From Nissabacter sp. SGAir0207 (GTDB lineage: Bacteria > Pseudomonadota > Gammaproteobacteria > Enterobacterales > Enterobacteriaceae), in the NCBI RefSeq assembly GCF_005491205.1, contig NZ_CP028035.1:1798001-1862000 (forward strand): DNA of 64,000 bases. Reading direction: 5' to 3'. The notes below the pieces were generated by a model, which saw only the letters and a list, made by a program, of their open reading frames with translations, had not been told where the DNA came from and made no database searches. A program made the position numbers and the translations under genes. Positions 55,231 to 64,000 of this stretch are shown here, piece after piece (within the stretch, counting starts at the first letter, position 1; each line of letters begins with the position of its first letter).

Positions 55231-56985
55231 ATGGATGACTTAACGCTGCGTTATTATGACGCCGAAATGCGCTACCTGCTTGAGGCAGGTGAAGAGTTTG
55301 CCCGCGCCCACCCGGACAGGGCGGCCATGTTGAATCTGGATAAGGCGGGTGCCCGCGATCCCTACGTGGAACGACTATTGGAGGGCTTTGCATTTTTAAT
55401 GGGGCGGCTTCGTGAAAAGCTTGATGATGACCTGCCGGAATTGACCGAAGGATTGGTCAGTTTGCTGTGGCCGCACTATTTGCGCACCATTCCTTCAATG
55501 TCGGTGGTGGCATTCACACCAGATTGGCAACAGATGAAAGAGCCAATGCACATTGAGAAGGGGTTCGAGGTATTGTCACGGCCGGTTGGGGAGAAGGGCA
55601 CCCGCTGCCGTTATACCACTACCCGGGAAGTGAATGTGTTGCCGCTGGCTCTTGACCGGGCCAGGCTCACCACTGACGGCGATGGCCGCTCTGTGGTGAA
55701 CTTGCGGTTTGTTTGCAGCCCCCTGGCTGACTGGAGCCGCATTGATCTGAGCCAACTGCCGCTCTATTTCAATGCGGATGCGCCGCTGGCCTGCGCCATG
55801 CATGAGGCACTCGTGATGAATGTTGCCCGGCTCTGGCTGCGTCTGCCCGGCATCCCGGATCGCCAACCTCTGGAGGGGTACTTCACCGCCTTGGGTTTTA
55901 ACGAGGATGACCACCTCTGGCCAAAAGATACCGGCAATTTCAGCGGCTACCAGTTGTTGCTGGAGTATTTCACCTTCCGCGAGAAGTTTATGTTTACGGG
56001 CCTTCGCGGGCTTGAGCGGGTGGAGCTGCCGCCAGCATTGCCATGGTTTGAAATTGACGTCGTGCTGACAAAACGCTGGGAACACGATTTCACCTTCAGT
56101 GAAAAGCAGTTGCAACTCAACTGTACGCCAGTGATTAACCTTTTTTCGCTGGAGTCAGATCCGCTGACGCTTGACTCACTACAGACGGAATATCTGCTGC
56201 GCCCAATGCGCATACAGGATGGGCATACTGAGATTTACTCTGTGGACTCGGTGATCTCATCCGGCAACCACGCCTATGTGCCTTTCTCCAGTTTCCGCCA
56301 TAAGGGCGGCATGATGCGCCATGAGGCACCGGAGTACTACTACCACACCCGGGTGCGCCGTGGGCCATCCGGGCTGCATGATACCTGGCTCATCCTCGGC
56401 GGTGAGGCGTTTGACTCCCACAGCGTGCCGGAGCGGGAGAGCCTCTCCCTGACGCTAACCGGCACCAACGGCCAGCTCCCCCGACGGGCGCTGCAAAGCA
56501 CGGTGCTGGATACGTTGATGAAAACCACCGAGGCCCAGATTTGGGTGCGCAATCTCTGCCCGCCCACCTTGCCGTGCTATCCGCCCGATCGCGATCGCTT
56601 CCACTGGCGGGTATTGAGCCATCTGGGGGCTGGCTTCCTGTCACTGTTGGATAACGCGGACGTACTGCGTGGTACGTTGGCGCTCTATGAGTGGAGTGAC
56701 AGTGAGATGAACCGCCGCCGGCTGGAGGCAATTCTGGACGTCCGGCACAGTGAAATTGAACGCTTTGAGCAGGGATACCTGCTGCGTGGGGTGCAGATAG
56801 AGGTGACCCTCGATAGCCATGGCTTTGCCGGTACCGGTGACATCTGCCTGTTCGGTGAAATGCTCAGCCGCTTCTTTGCTCTCTATACGGATATCCACCT
56901 GTTTAATAAGTTGATCTTTATCATTCAACCCACCGGAGAGCGCCTCGAATGGGCAGAGAAGCACAACCGCCGTATCCCCGGCTGA
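55231..56985 (+). CDS. tssF: T6SS baseplate protein TssF
   Basis: Wedge component of the baseplate. The 584 residues have the family start YYDAEMRYLLEAGEEFARAHP, the block RLLEGFAFLMGRLREKLDD with PELTEGLVSLLWPHYLR, and the late ADVLRGTLALYEWSD and HLFNKLIFIIQPTGERLEW ends. No clear Shine-Dalgarno precedes the ATG. It overlaps tssG by 37 bases. Confidence 0.95.
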   Translation: MDDLTLRYYDAEMRYLLEAGEEFARAHPDRAAMLNLDKAGARDPYVERLLEGFAFLMGRLREKLDDDLPELTEGLVSLLWPHYLRTIPSMSVVAFTPDWQQMKEPMHIEKGFEVLSRPVGEKGTRCRYTTTREVNVLPLALDRARLTTDGDGRSVVNLRFVCSPLADWSRIDLSQLPLYFNADAPLACAMHEALVMNVARLWLRLPGIPDRQPLEGYFTALGFNEDDHLWPKDTGNFSGYQLLLEYFTFREKFMFTGLRGLERVELPPALPWFEIDVVLTKRWEHDFTFSEKQLQLNCTPVINLFSLESDPLTLDSLQTEYLLRPMRIQDGHTEIYSVDSVISSGNHAYVPFSSFRHKGGMMRHEAPEYYYHTRVRRGPSGLHDTWLILGGEAFDSHSVPERESLSLTLTGTNGQLPRRALQSTVLDTLMKTTEAQIWVRNLCPPTLPCYPPDRDRFHWRVLSHLGAGFLSLLDNADVLRGTLALYEWSDSEMNRRRLEAILDVRHSEIERFEQGYLLRGVQIEVTLDSHGFAGTGDICLFGEMLSRFFALYTDIHLFNKLIFIIQPTGERLEWAEKHNRRIPG

Positions 56986-58028
56986 CCCCTCGGCTTGAGG
57001 CAGAACTGGCGCGAATCAATTTCTATCGTCTCTGCCAAATTCTGGAAAAACAGCATCGGCAGCGGCCGCCATTGGGTAGCACCACCCATCCCAGCGATGA
57101 CCCTGTGCGTTTTTCGCCGCATCCGGGCATGGGTTTCCCCATCAGCGAATTAAAAGCGGTGGAGTACAGCGAGGGCAATGCTACGCCCCCGGTTATCCGC
57201 ACCACCTTTATGGGGATGTATGGCGTGGACTCCCCTCTGCCCACGCTGTATCTCGACGACATTAGCCAACGGCGGGAGGGGCACGAGGCGCTACAGGCCT
57301 TTCTGGATATTTTTAACCACCGCATTTTGACGCAGTTTTATCGCATCTGGCGCAAATACTCCTACCCGGTGACCTTTCAGGCCGGCGGTGGGGATGCGCT
57401 TTCACAATCCCTGCTGGGGTTGGCGGGACTGGGGATACCCGGAACAGAGAAGCACGTCGCTGCGCCGCTCTCCCGTTTTTTGGCCCTGCTGGGGCCACTG
57501 CACCTGCCAGGAAGAACGGAGGGGGGCATCAGGGCGGTGGTACAACTTCTGGCGCCGCAGACCGAAGTGACAGTCAGCCCACACTCCCTGCGACGCGTGC
57601 CGATCGCGCAGCCGCTGGGGTTTACCGAGGAGGGCATAGTGCTGGACGGCAATACCCCCCTCGGCGATGAGATGATGGATGCCAACAGCCAGTTGCTGAT
57701 TGCCCTGCATACCGAGAGTGAGCAGGAGGCGAAAGCCTGGATGCCGGATGGGCAACTCTTTCAGGATTTGGTGGCGATGCTGCGGGTCTATCTGGGCTGG
57801 CGCTATACCGCCAACATTACCCTGACGATCAGCACCCATCTGCTGCCCCCACCGCAACTGGGCACAGAGAACCTCTGGCTGGGGCTGGGGGGAGTGCTGG
57901 GCATGGAGGCACAACACATCCCAGCCGATCTTCCCTCGCGCGTTACCTTCGAACTTGGGCATTACCACGGCCTGGCGCCGGCAACATCAACAAAAGGAAT
58001 TCGACGTGTTACCTATCAGTTCGCTTAA
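56949..58028 (+). CDS. tssG: T6SS baseplate protein TssG
   Basis: Wedge partner of TssF and TssK. The 359 residues begin with the family pattern INFYRLCQILEKQH, followed by PVRFSPHPGMGFPISEL, MGMYGVDSPLPTLYLDD, and a C-terminal beta-rich part. GGAGAG inside tssF serves as its ribosome site. tssJ starts within its last 23 bases. Confidence 0.94.
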   Translation: MGREAQPPYPRLTPRLEAELARINFYRLCQILEKQHRQRPPLGSTTHPSDDPVRFSPHPGMGFPISELKAVEYSEGNATPPVIRTTFMGMYGVDSPLPTLYLDDISQRREGHEALQAFLDIFNHRILTQFYRIWRKYSYPVTFQAGGGDALSQSLLGLAGLGIPGTEKHVAAPLSRFLALLGPLHLPGRTEGGIRAVVQLLAPQTEVTVSPHSLRRVPIAQPLGFTEEGIVLDGNTPLGDEMMDANSQLLIALHTESEQEAKAWMPDGQLFQDLVAMLRVYLGWRYTANITLTISTHLLPPPQLGTENLWLGLGGVLGMEAQHIPADLPSRVTFELGHYHGLAPATSTKGIRRVTYQFA

Positions 58029-58548
58029 AACCACTTACTGTCTGCTCCCTGCATTGATCCTTGGCCTGACGGGCTGTGGCCTGACGCAAAGTGTCACACA
58101 GGGAACAACCTCGACAGTGAAGTCCATTTTTTATAAGAAGATCATCACGCTGCATCTGGATTTCACGGCCCGCGAGGCGTTGAATACCGACAGTACCGAG
58201 AATAATTCCCTCTCTGAACCGGTGATGGTGCGGGTCTACCAGCTCCAGGATCGCAAGACTTTCGATAAGGCCCTCTATCAACAGCTGTTGAACGAAGGGG
58301 ACACCGTACTGGGCAGCGACCTGCTGGCGCGCCGCGATGTGGTGCTGAAACCGGGCGGGGATGTGCTGCTGGACATGCCGATGGAGCCGGGAACAACATT
58401 TGTCGCGATTGTCGGGTTATTTCGCCATCCGGATATGGCCACCAACAGCTGGAAACAGGTGCTCGCACTGGATGAACTGGATCCCGACAAGCCCCGCGTC
58501 ATTGAGGCCGGGCATAACAGCCTGACGCTTCGGGCGGAGGCGCAGTGA
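58006..58548 (+). CDS. tssJ: T6SS outer membrane lipoprotein TssJ (SciN)
   Basis: Anchors the membrane complex in the outer membrane by binding TssM. The 180 residues start with GTG (58006) seven bases after AAGGA; a longer frame upstream is tssG overlap. Lipobox LTGC (Cys24). The transthyretin-like fold has LHLDFTAREALNTD, PVMVRVYQLQDRKTFDKA and the L1-2 loop region TVLGSDLLARRDVVLKPG. Confidence 0.93.
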   Translation: MLPISSLKTTYCLLPALILGLTGCGLTQSVTQGTTSTVKSIFYKKIITLHLDFTAREALNTDSTENNSLSEPVMVRVYQLQDRKTFDKALYQQLLNEGDTVLGSDLLARRDVVLKPGGDVLLDMPMEPGTTFVAIVGLFRHPDMATNSWKQVLALDELDPDKPRVIEAGHNSLTLRAEAQ

Positions 58549-59000
58549 TGACCAGTTATCATGCGCCTTCACTCTATGAGATGCTCTACGGTAACTTCGC
58601 GGGTGGCCTGAATCTGGAGGCGGTCAGTGAGCAGGAGCAGGTCATCCTGTCGGTGTTGGACAACATGCAGCGCATCCTGAATACCCGTGCTGGCAGCATC
58701 AAGCACCTGCCGGATTATGGCCTGCCGGATATGACCAAAATCCTCCAGGGGATGCCGGGTAGCGCCCATCAGTTGATGGATATCCTGGCCACCACGCTGC
58801 TGAAATATGAGCCGCGCCTGAAGGGCCTGAACGTTCTCCTGCTGGAGCAGGCCATACCGGGCGAGCTGATCTATGCCATTGATGCCGAGTTGAAGGGCGT
58901 GGGGCTGGTGCGCTATGGCACGGAGTTCATCCCGGAGGGCCGGGTACTGCTGCGTCATTTGAAGCAGCAGCACTTTCTCCAATCTGGCGCAAGGTGGTAA
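58548..59000 (+). CDS. tssE: T6SS baseplate protein TssE
   Basis: gp25-like baseplate protein that initiates sheath assembly. The 150 residues contain VILSVLDNMQRILNTRAGSIKHLPDYGLPDM, whose SIKHLPDYGLPD part is the family signature, and LIYAIDAELKG. The ATG overlaps the tssJ stop (TGATG); a GTG three bases earlier is possible. It closes the locus before a shared terminator. Confidence 0.95.
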   Translation: MTSYHAPSLYEMLYGNFAGGLNLEAVSEQEQVILSVLDNMQRILNTRAGSIKHLPDYGLPDMTKILQGMPGSAHQLMDILATTLLKYEPRLKGLNVLLLEQAIPGELIYAIDAELKGVGLVRYGTEFIPEGRVLLRHLKQQHFLQSGARW

Positions 59001-59021
59001 CCGACCCCGCAGCATCGCCAT

Positions 59022-59052
59022 AAAAAAAGCCCCGCTCAGCGGGGCTTTTTTA
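59022..59052. terminator. Bidirectional terminator at the end of the T6SS locus
   Basis: AGCCCCGC/GCGGGGCT around a three-base loop, flanked by AAAAAAA on the left and TTTTTT on the right. It serves tssE from the left and the SDR gene from the right. Confidence 0.92.
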
Positions 59053-59070
59053 TTGGGCCGGGGAGGGGCG

Positions 59071-59925
59071 TTAGCCGTTGATCACCACGCCGCCGTTGAC
59101 ATGGATGGTCTGGCCGCTGACGTAGGAGGAGTCCTTGCATGCCAGATAGACATAGGCCGCTGCCAGTTCAGAGGGCTGGCCGGGGCGCTTCATCGGCGTC
59201 TCGGCGCCAAACTGGGAGACATGCTCCTCGTCAAAGGTAGACGGGATCAGCGGCGTCCAGATGGGGCCGGGCGCCACCGAGTTAACGCGGATGCCGCGCT
59301 CTACCAGATTGGTGGACAGAGAGCGGGTGAAGGCGGTGATCGCTCCTTTGGTAGAGGAGTAATCAATCAGCTTGGGGTTGCCGCGGAAGGCGGTAATAGA
59401 GCTGGTGTTGATAATGGTGCTGCCCTCTGGCAGGTACTTAAGCGCCGCCTGTACCAGATAGACCATGGAGAAGAAGTTAGTGCGGAAGGTCTTTTCCAGT
59501 TGCTCTGCGCTAATCTCTTCCGGCCGCTCTTTAGGATGCTGTTCACCGGCAATGTTCACCAGCACATCCAGCTTGCCGAAGGCCTGCACCGTCTTCTCCA
59601 CGGACTCCACGGCAAACGCCTGATCGCCCAAATCACCGCGGATCAGCAGCGGCTCCGGGCCATACTTCGCCGCCAGTCGCTGGGTCTCTTTGGCATCCTC
59701 GTCCTCTTCCAGATAGACAATCGCCACCTGCGCGCCTTCTTTGGCGTAGGCGATGGTCACCGCCCGACCAATGCCGCTGTCGCCGCCGGTGACCAGCGCC
59801 ACCTTGTCTTTCAGCTTATCGCCGGCACGGTAGTCGGCGTCATCGTACAGCGGCTGTGGATCCATCGGCGCTTCGCGGCCGGGTTGCTCATCCTGATGCT
59901 GTTTGGGCAGGGTCTGTTCGCTCAT
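59071..59925 (-). CDS. Short-chain dehydrogenase, YghA-like
   Basis: 284 residues of the classical-extended SDR type found in general stress proteins (YghA/YdaD-like). The NAD(P) motif is TGGDSGIGRAVT (about 46-57), the structural motif NIAG, the catalytic triad Ser in NTSSITAF and Tyr-Lys in IDYSSTKGA, and a hydrophilic N-terminal extension of about 38 residues. Substrate unknown. AAGGAGGAG precedes the ATG. It lies 55 bases downstream of katE on the same strand, suggesting shared stress regulation. Confidence 0.88.
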   Translation of the reverse strand: MSEQTLPKQHQDEQPGREAPMDPQPLYDDADYRAGDKLKDKVALVTGGDSGIGRAVTIAYAKEGAQVAIVYLEEDEDAKETQRLAAKYGPEPLLIRGDLGDQAFAVESVEKTVQAFGKLDVLVNIAGEQHPKERPEEISAEQLEKTFRTNFFSMVYLVQAALKYLPEGSTIINTSSITAFRGNPKLIDYSSTKGAITAFTRSLSTNLVERGIRVNSVAPGPIWTPLIPSTFDEEHVSQFGAETPMKRPGQPSELAAAYVYLACKDSSYVSGQTIHVNGGVVING

Positions 59926-59948
59926 ATCTCCTCCTTACTGAGTGAAAA

Positions 59949-59967
59949 GGGGAAGCGTGGCTTCCCC
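59949..59967 (-). terminator. Hairpin between katE and the SDR gene
   Basis: GGGGAAGC/GCTTCCCC with a GTG loop; on the minus strand it is followed by TTTT. It could end part of the katE transcripts while letting some read into the SDR gene. Confidence 0.55.
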
Positions 59968-59980
59968 GATAGTCATAGGG

Positions 59981-62257
59981 TCATGCCGGGACGCTGGCCG
60001 CCTTGGCGCTGCGCGACCAGACGCGGTGCTCCTCCATAGCGTCCAGGAAGGCCTGCAACAGCGCACTCTCCGCTTTATCCTCCTCAATGATCCCCTCTTC
60101 AGGCTGCGCGTCATCAATGCCGAGCAGCGGCTTGATGCGGCGGGCGTCGCCACTCAGGCCGATCACTTTCAGGTGCTTGTAGGCTTCCAGCAGGAAGTGG
60201 CGGGCATCGCCATCCAGCAGCAGTGAGTCAATGTTGCCGTTCGGCACCAGCACGGCGTCCACCGTGATGGAGGGGGTGTTGCTGAAGGTGCCATCCACCG
60301 GGATGGAAGAGCCGTCATCCGCCAGCACCTGGCCGATATGGCGTGCCAGCAGTTTGGCGTGTACCCCTTCCGCCCGCAGCGCCTGCAACATCTCCAGCAC
60401 GTCGGCGGCATGGGCACCGTCGCTCAGCAGTATCGCCACAATGCGGCCTTTCAGCACGCCGTCACCGGTGGCATAGAGGCTGAGCGTCTCATCCTTGTCG
60501 AGGCCATTGACGTCATGGGGCTGGGGATAGTGCTGGCAGCTCTCTGGCAGGGTGAAGCCCAGGTTCTCGGCCACCTGTTGCGCCAGGTCGAGATCGACGC
60601 GCGCCAGCAGGTCAACCACCCGCTCACGGATATAGGCGCGGCCCACCTTGCTCAGTTCAAACGAGAAGGCACCGACAATGTGCTCCTGCTCAACCGGCGT
60701 CTGGCTCAGCCAGAACAGGCGCGGCTGCGAGTAGTAATCCTCAAAGGATTCGCTGCGCTCGCGCACCTTGTGCCCCTCAACGCGCTCATAGTGGCTCTCA
60801 AACCCGCCACCGGAGGCCGCTGGTGGCGTTTCGCGCGGCCAGTTGTTATTGATGGAGTTCGGCTCATAGTTGGCCGGGTTGGTGTCGATCTCCATCCGGT
60901 GCATCCCGTCGCGCTGGAAGTTGTGGTAGGGGCAGGTGGGACGGTTGATCGGGATCTCATGAAAGTTCGGCCCGCCCAGACGGCTGATCTGGGTATCGAG
61001 GTAGGAGAAGAGCCGCCCCTGCAACAGCGGGTCGTTGCTGAAATCGATGCCCGGCACCACATGGCCGGGGTGGTAGGCCACCTGCTCGGTCTCGGCGTGG
61101 AAGTTGTCCGGGTTGCGGTTCAGCACCATCTTGCCAATGATCTCGACCGGCACCAGCGCCTCGGGGATCAGCTTGGTGGCGTCCAGCAGGTCAAAGTCAA
61201 ACTTGAACTCATCCTCTTCCGGGATCAGCTGCACGCCCAGTTCATACTCGGGGTAGTCGCCGGCTTCAATCGCTTCCCACAGGTCACGGCGGTGGAAATC
61301 GCTGTCTTTGCCGGCCAGTTTTTGCGCCTCATCCCACAACAGCGACGCCTTGCCCGCCAGCGGTTTCCAGTGGAAGCGCACAAAGGTTGAGGTGCCTTCC
61401 GCATTGATAAAGCGGAAGGTGTGGATGCCGAAGCCCTCCATGGTGCGGTAGCTGCGCGGAATGCCGCGATCGGACATCGCCCAGAAGACGTTGTGCAGGG
61501 TCTCTGGTTGCAGCGACACGTAATCCCAGAAGGTGTCATGGGCACTGGCGCCCTGTGGGATCTCGTTGTGCGGCTCAGGTTTTACCGCGTGGACGAAGTC
61601 CGGGAATTTATGGGCGTCCTGGATAAAGAACACCGGGGTGTTATTGCCGACCAGATCATAGATGCCCTCATCGGTATAGAACTTGGTGGCGAAGCCGCGG
61701 ATGTCACGCACGGTATCGGCAGAGCCGCGCGAACCCTGTACCGTGGAGAAGCGCACGTAGACCGGCGTCTGTTTCTGCGGATCTTGCAGGAAGGCAGCCT
61801 TGGTGACGTGGGCCATTGATTTGTAGGGCTGGAAGTAGCCATGCGCCGCCGAGCCGCGCGCGTGGACGATGCGCTCCGGGATACGCTCATGGTCGAAGTG
61901 GGTGATCTTCTCGCGCAGGATGAAATCTTCCAGCAGCGTTGGGCCACGTTTGCCAGCGCGCAGGGAGTTCTGATCATTGGCGATTTTGGTGCCCTGATTG
62001 GTGGTCAGGGCCTGACCCGCGCCCTGTTTGCGGTGGGCCTCCAGCGCGTCCAGCTTCTCGTTATGGATGTCCGGGCTTTTGATGCTGCCCGGCGCGGCTG
62101 GCTCCTTGCCCGGCGGCGTGGGGGCAGGCGAGGGGCGGTGCGAATTGTCAGCCGGGGCCAGATCCCCCAGACCGGGCTTGGATTGGCGGCCATCGGTCGC
62201 CGGTGCCTGGTGTGAGGCGGTTTTCAGGGTTGTCTGATGACCTTTGATTTTCGACAT
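59981..62257 (-). CDS. katE: Catalase HPII
   Basis: Large-subunit (clade 2) monofunctional haem catalase. Of 758 residues, the catalytic His lies in [11 protein letters not shown] (about 130), the haem-ligand Tyr in [14 protein letters not shown], and the flavodoxin-like C-terminal domain extends from about 600 ([16 protein letters not shown]). The ATG at 62257 follows AAAGGAG and gives [10 protein letters not shown]; 26 further codons upstream are open but lack a site. Proline-rich N-terminal arm. Stationary-phase sigma-S control is usual for this family. Confidence 0.96.
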   Translation of the reverse strand: MSKIKGHQTTLKTASHQAPATDGRQSKPGLGDLAPADNSHRPSPAPTPPGKEPAAPGSIKSPDIHNEKLDALEAHRKQGAGQALTTNQGTKIANDQNSLRAGKRGPTLLEDFILREKITHFDHERIPERIVHARGSAAHGYFQPYKSMAHVTKAAFLQDPQKQTPVYVRFSTVQGSRGSADTVRDIRGFATKFYTDEGIYDLVGNNTPVFFIQDAHKFPDFVHAVKPEPHNEIPQGASAHDTFWDYVSLQPETLHNVFWAMSDRGIPRSYRTMEGFGIHTFRFINAEGTSTFVRFHWKPLAGKASLLWDEAQKLAGKDSDFHRRDLWEAIEAGDYPEYELGVQLIPEEDEFKFDFDLLDATKLIPEALVPVEIIGKMVLNRNPDNFHAETEQVAYHPGHVVPGIDFSNDPLLQGRLFSYLDTQISRLGGPNFHEIPINRPTCPYHNFQRDGMHRMEIDTNPANYEPNSINNNWPRETPPAASGGGFESHYERVEGHKVRERSESFEDYYSQPRLFWLSQTPVEQEHIVGAFSFELSKVGRAYIRERVVDLLARVDLDLAQQVAENLGFTLPESCQHYPQPHDVNGLDKDETLSLYATGDGVLKGRIVAILLSDGAHAADVLEMLQALRAEGVHAKLLARHIGQVLADDGSSIPVDGTFSNTPSITVDAVLVPNGNIDSLLLDGDARHFLLEAYKHLKVIGLSGDARRIKPLLGIDDAQPEEGIIEEDKAESALLQAFLDAMEEHRVWSRSAKAASVPA

Positions 62258-62736
62258 TGAACAATACTCCTTTCGGGCGGCTTTTTTTGATTGAAGATCT
62301 TTGCCTTCAATGCGTGCGTGAGGTGATGCAATCACTAACTATAGGACACCCGGCTGACTTAACGCAGATTCTCGGACAAATCAGGCCATTAACCACCGGC
62401 TGGCAGCGGTTACGCTCAGTGGCCGATACTGTGCCAATAAGCCTGACGTGAATTAAGTCAAATTATCTGGTGGAAAAAGAGACAATGAAAAAATAAGGTA
62501 CCAGTTTTATTGTGGGTAAAGGGAATATCGCCAAGAGGCGATAAGTGATAATAACCGGCAAAATGTGGCTGTTATTTAATCAAGTCAAGAGCGAGCAGGG
62601 TAAAATTAAACGAAATTCCCATGACAAAGCGTGTCACTATTAAGAATGTTCTAAAAAAATCGCTGGCTTAGCGTATTTGGTCTAATGTGCGCTATATTCC
62701 TGCATTGACTTTTGCTTGATGAAAACTTGAAATAAG

Positions 62737-62771
62737 CGCCGCGCAGGCCGGGCCTGCCGCTTATTTTTTTA
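62737..62771 (+). terminator. Terminator-like hairpin in the leader of ydiY
   Basis: AATAAGCG ... GCAGGC pairs with GCCTGC CGCTTATT around a short loop (with unpaired CCGC on the left arm), followed by seven T residues. It ends about 26 bases before the ydiY start. It could terminate a short upstream RNA or act as an attenuator. The 62258-62730 stretch is AT-rich and has no gene. Confidence 0.6.
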
Positions 62772-62796
62772 CCTTGCGTTATTTATTGGGGAAGAC

Positions 62797-63564
62797 ATGA
62801 TTGCCAGTCGGGTTTTACGTGCATTACCACGCACCGCCTTGGTGTGCGGCGCAGCACTGTTCAGCATGAACAGTTTCGCAGACACCTCTCTCTTTACTGC
62901 CCTGGATGACCCATCCACCGCGAAAAAGACATTTGAAGGCAACGTGCAGGCCGGGTACAGCGCCCAGACCGGCAACACCAAAAACTCGGTGCTGAGCGCC
63001 GACACCACCATGACCTGGTTCCAGCCGGACACCGCCTACAGCCTGTGGGGCTCGGCGCGCAATGCCTCGTCCAACGACGAGCGCTCCTCTGAGAAGTACC
63101 AGGTGGGTGCGCGTACCCGCTACAACCTCTCCGCGGACAACTACCTGTTTGGTCAGGCGAGCTGGCTGAGCGATCGTTACAACGGCTACCGCTCCCGCTC
63201 CATCGGCACCCTCGGCTATGGCCGTCAGGTGCTCAACGGCCCAATCCACACCCTGCGTCTGGAAGTCGGCCCGGGTGTGCGCCATGACGAATACCAGCAG
63301 GGCGGCAACCAGACCCGTGCGCTGGCCTATGGCGCGCTGACCTATGACTACCAGCTCTCCGACAACGCCAAGTTCACCCAGGCGCTCTCCGTGCTGGCGA
63401 ACGATGAGACCACCCTCAACTCCGAAACGGCGCTGAATGTGGCGATCAACAAATCCTTCGCCCTGAAGCTGGCGTATAACGTCACTTACAACACCAAGCC
63501 GCCGTCCAGCGCACCTGAGAAGACCGATACCACCACCACGATCTCACTGGTGTATAACCTGTAA
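62797..63564 (+). CDS. ydiY: Outer membrane protein YdiY (DUF481/salt-induced family)
   Basis: 255 residues with a cleavable signal peptide (ending near SFADTSLF) and a beta-barrel-like body of alternating strands. The sequence follows E. coli YdiY throughout (FEGNVQAGYSAQTGNTKNS, SSNDERSSEKYQVG, GQASWLSDRYNGYRSR) and ends in an aromatic/hydrophobic C-terminus (SLVYNL). Function unknown; acid-inducible in E. coli. The ATG follows GGGGAAG. Confidence 0.92.
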   Translation: MIASRVLRALPRTALVCGAALFSMNSFADTSLFTALDDPSTAKKTFEGNVQAGYSAQTGNTKNSVLSADTTMTWFQPDTAYSLWGSARNASSNDERSSEKYQVGARTRYNLSADNYLFGQASWLSDRYNGYRSRSIGTLGYGRQVLNGPIHTLRLEVGPGVRHDEYQQGGNQTRALAYGALTYDYQLSDNAKFTQALSVLANDETTLNSETALNVAINKSFALKLAYNVTYNTKPPSSAPEKTDTTTTISLVYNL

Positions 63565-63584
63565 CAGGTTGCCCATGCGTAAAC

Positions 63585-63614
63585 ACCGCTGGCCCTCCGC
63601 CAGCGGTTTTTTTA
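63585..63614 (+). terminator. Rho-independent terminator of ydiY
   Basis: A perfect 9-bp stem ACCGCTGGC/GCCAGCGGT with a five-base loop followed by TTTTTTT. Confidence 0.92.
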
Positions 63615-63641
63615 TGGGCGTAAATCGGGCAGGGCGGCAAT

Positions 63642-63668
63642 AAAAAAACCGGCGCATCGGCGCCGGTT
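63642..63668 (-). terminator. Rho-independent terminator of the minus-strand gene at the window end
   Basis: AACCGGCGC/GCGCCGGTT with an ATCG loop; on the minus strand it runs into TTTTTTT. It lies 33 bases past the stop of the truncated gene. Confidence 0.85.
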
Positions 63669-63701
63669 TTATGCTGCTAACCCGTTGGCTGGGCTGCATA
63701 A

Positions 63702-64000
63702 TTAATTGTCGGCAGTCTGCCGGTGGAAAAGTTCGCGGAATACCGGATAGATATCCGCCTGCTCGCGAATATGCTGCATGGCAAAATTATCAAATTTGGC
63801 CTGCAACGCCTCATATTCCCGCCACAAGGTCTGGTGGGCGCGGCGGGTTATTTCGATATAGCTGTAATAACGCACCATCGGCAAGATCTTCTTCGCCAGC
63901 AACTCATGGCAAAGCGGCGAGTCATCCGCCCAGTTGTCCCCATCCGACGCTTGCGCCGCATAGATATTCCACTGGGCAGGGTCGTAGCGCTCCTTCACCA
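63702..64000 (-). CDS. Unknown protein, C-terminal part (gene continues past the window)
   Basis: At least 98 codons of a hydrophilic protein rich in aromatic and charged residues ([20 protein letters not shown]; ending [12 protein letters not shown]). The only start visible is a GTG at 63998, two bases from the edge, so the true start is probably outside. No domain is recognised. Confidence 0.6.
   Translation of the reverse strand, partial: VKERYDPAQWNIYAAQASDGDNWADDSPLCHELLAKKILPMVRYYSYIEITRRAHQTLWREYEALQAKFDNFAMQHIREQADIYPVFRELFHRQTADN

Noticed and set aside
1..64000. CRISPR arrays, tRNA or rRNA genes, insertion sequences, prophage or attachment sites
   Set aside because: I looked for regularly spaced repeats, cloverleaf ends, transposase motifs and tRNA-flanked borders and found none, including at the T6SS borders.

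Overview
The window looks like the chromosome of a GC-rich Enterobacterales bacterium, most likely Yersiniaceae (Serratia-like). Most proteins match E. coli K-12 housekeeping proteins closely in length and sequence, and several local gene orders are the enterobacterial ones (hexR/zwf, fadD-rnd, minCDE/ycgL/ycgM/ycgN, dsbB/fadR/ycgB, dadAX). The T6SS locus, the DevB-type pgl beside zwf and a Fur-controlled decarboxylase gene fit Yersiniaceae better than Escherichia. I cannot name the species. Layout: 1-535 is the start of a PLP-dependent decarboxylase gene behind a strong promoter containing a Fur box, probably the first gene of a siderophore operon that continues outside the window. 1-7 kb is central carbon metabolism: pykA, hexR, zwf, pgl, eda. 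HexR-like operators lie before pykA and between hexR and zwf; edd is not here. 7-19 kb holds yoaB (RidA), yoaA, tsaB, yeaY, fadD, rnd, minE-minD-minC, ycgL, a small lipoprotein, an MltB-type transglycosylase, ycgM and ycgN. 19-31 kb has several tiny unknown proteins, osmC, a terminator-rich gene-free stretch, dsbB, fadR, ycgB (SpoVR), dadA-dadX, an MFS transporter, nadE, and an unknown membrane protein preceded by a 22-codon coupled ORF. 31.7-59.0 kb is a complete type VI secretion locus, all genes on the + strand: tssB, tssC, tssK, tssL, an OmpA-domain membrane protein, hcp, clpV (tssH), vgrG, an effector cassette, PAAR, an unknown membrane protein, tssM, tssA, then tssF, tssG, tssJ, tssE. 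The cassette is more AT-rich than its flanks. It holds a DUF4123 adaptor, a YceK-like lipoprotein, three tandem DUF3304 lipoproteins and a Tle1-family phospholipase. 59-64 kb has an SDR, katE (HPII catalase), ydiY and a truncated unknown gene. How it works together: TssB/C form the contractile sheath and TssE/F/G/K the baseplate. TssJ/L/M with the OmpA protein form the envelope-spanning complex, TssA assists assembly, and ClpV recycles the sheath. Hcp, VgrG and PAAR are the puncturing device; the DUF4123 protein probably loads the Tle1 lipase, and the DUF3304 lipoproteins probably protect the producer in the periplasm. Outside that locus, the recurring theme is regulators encoded beside their own targets: HexR with pykA/zwf, and FadR with fadD and apparently itself.
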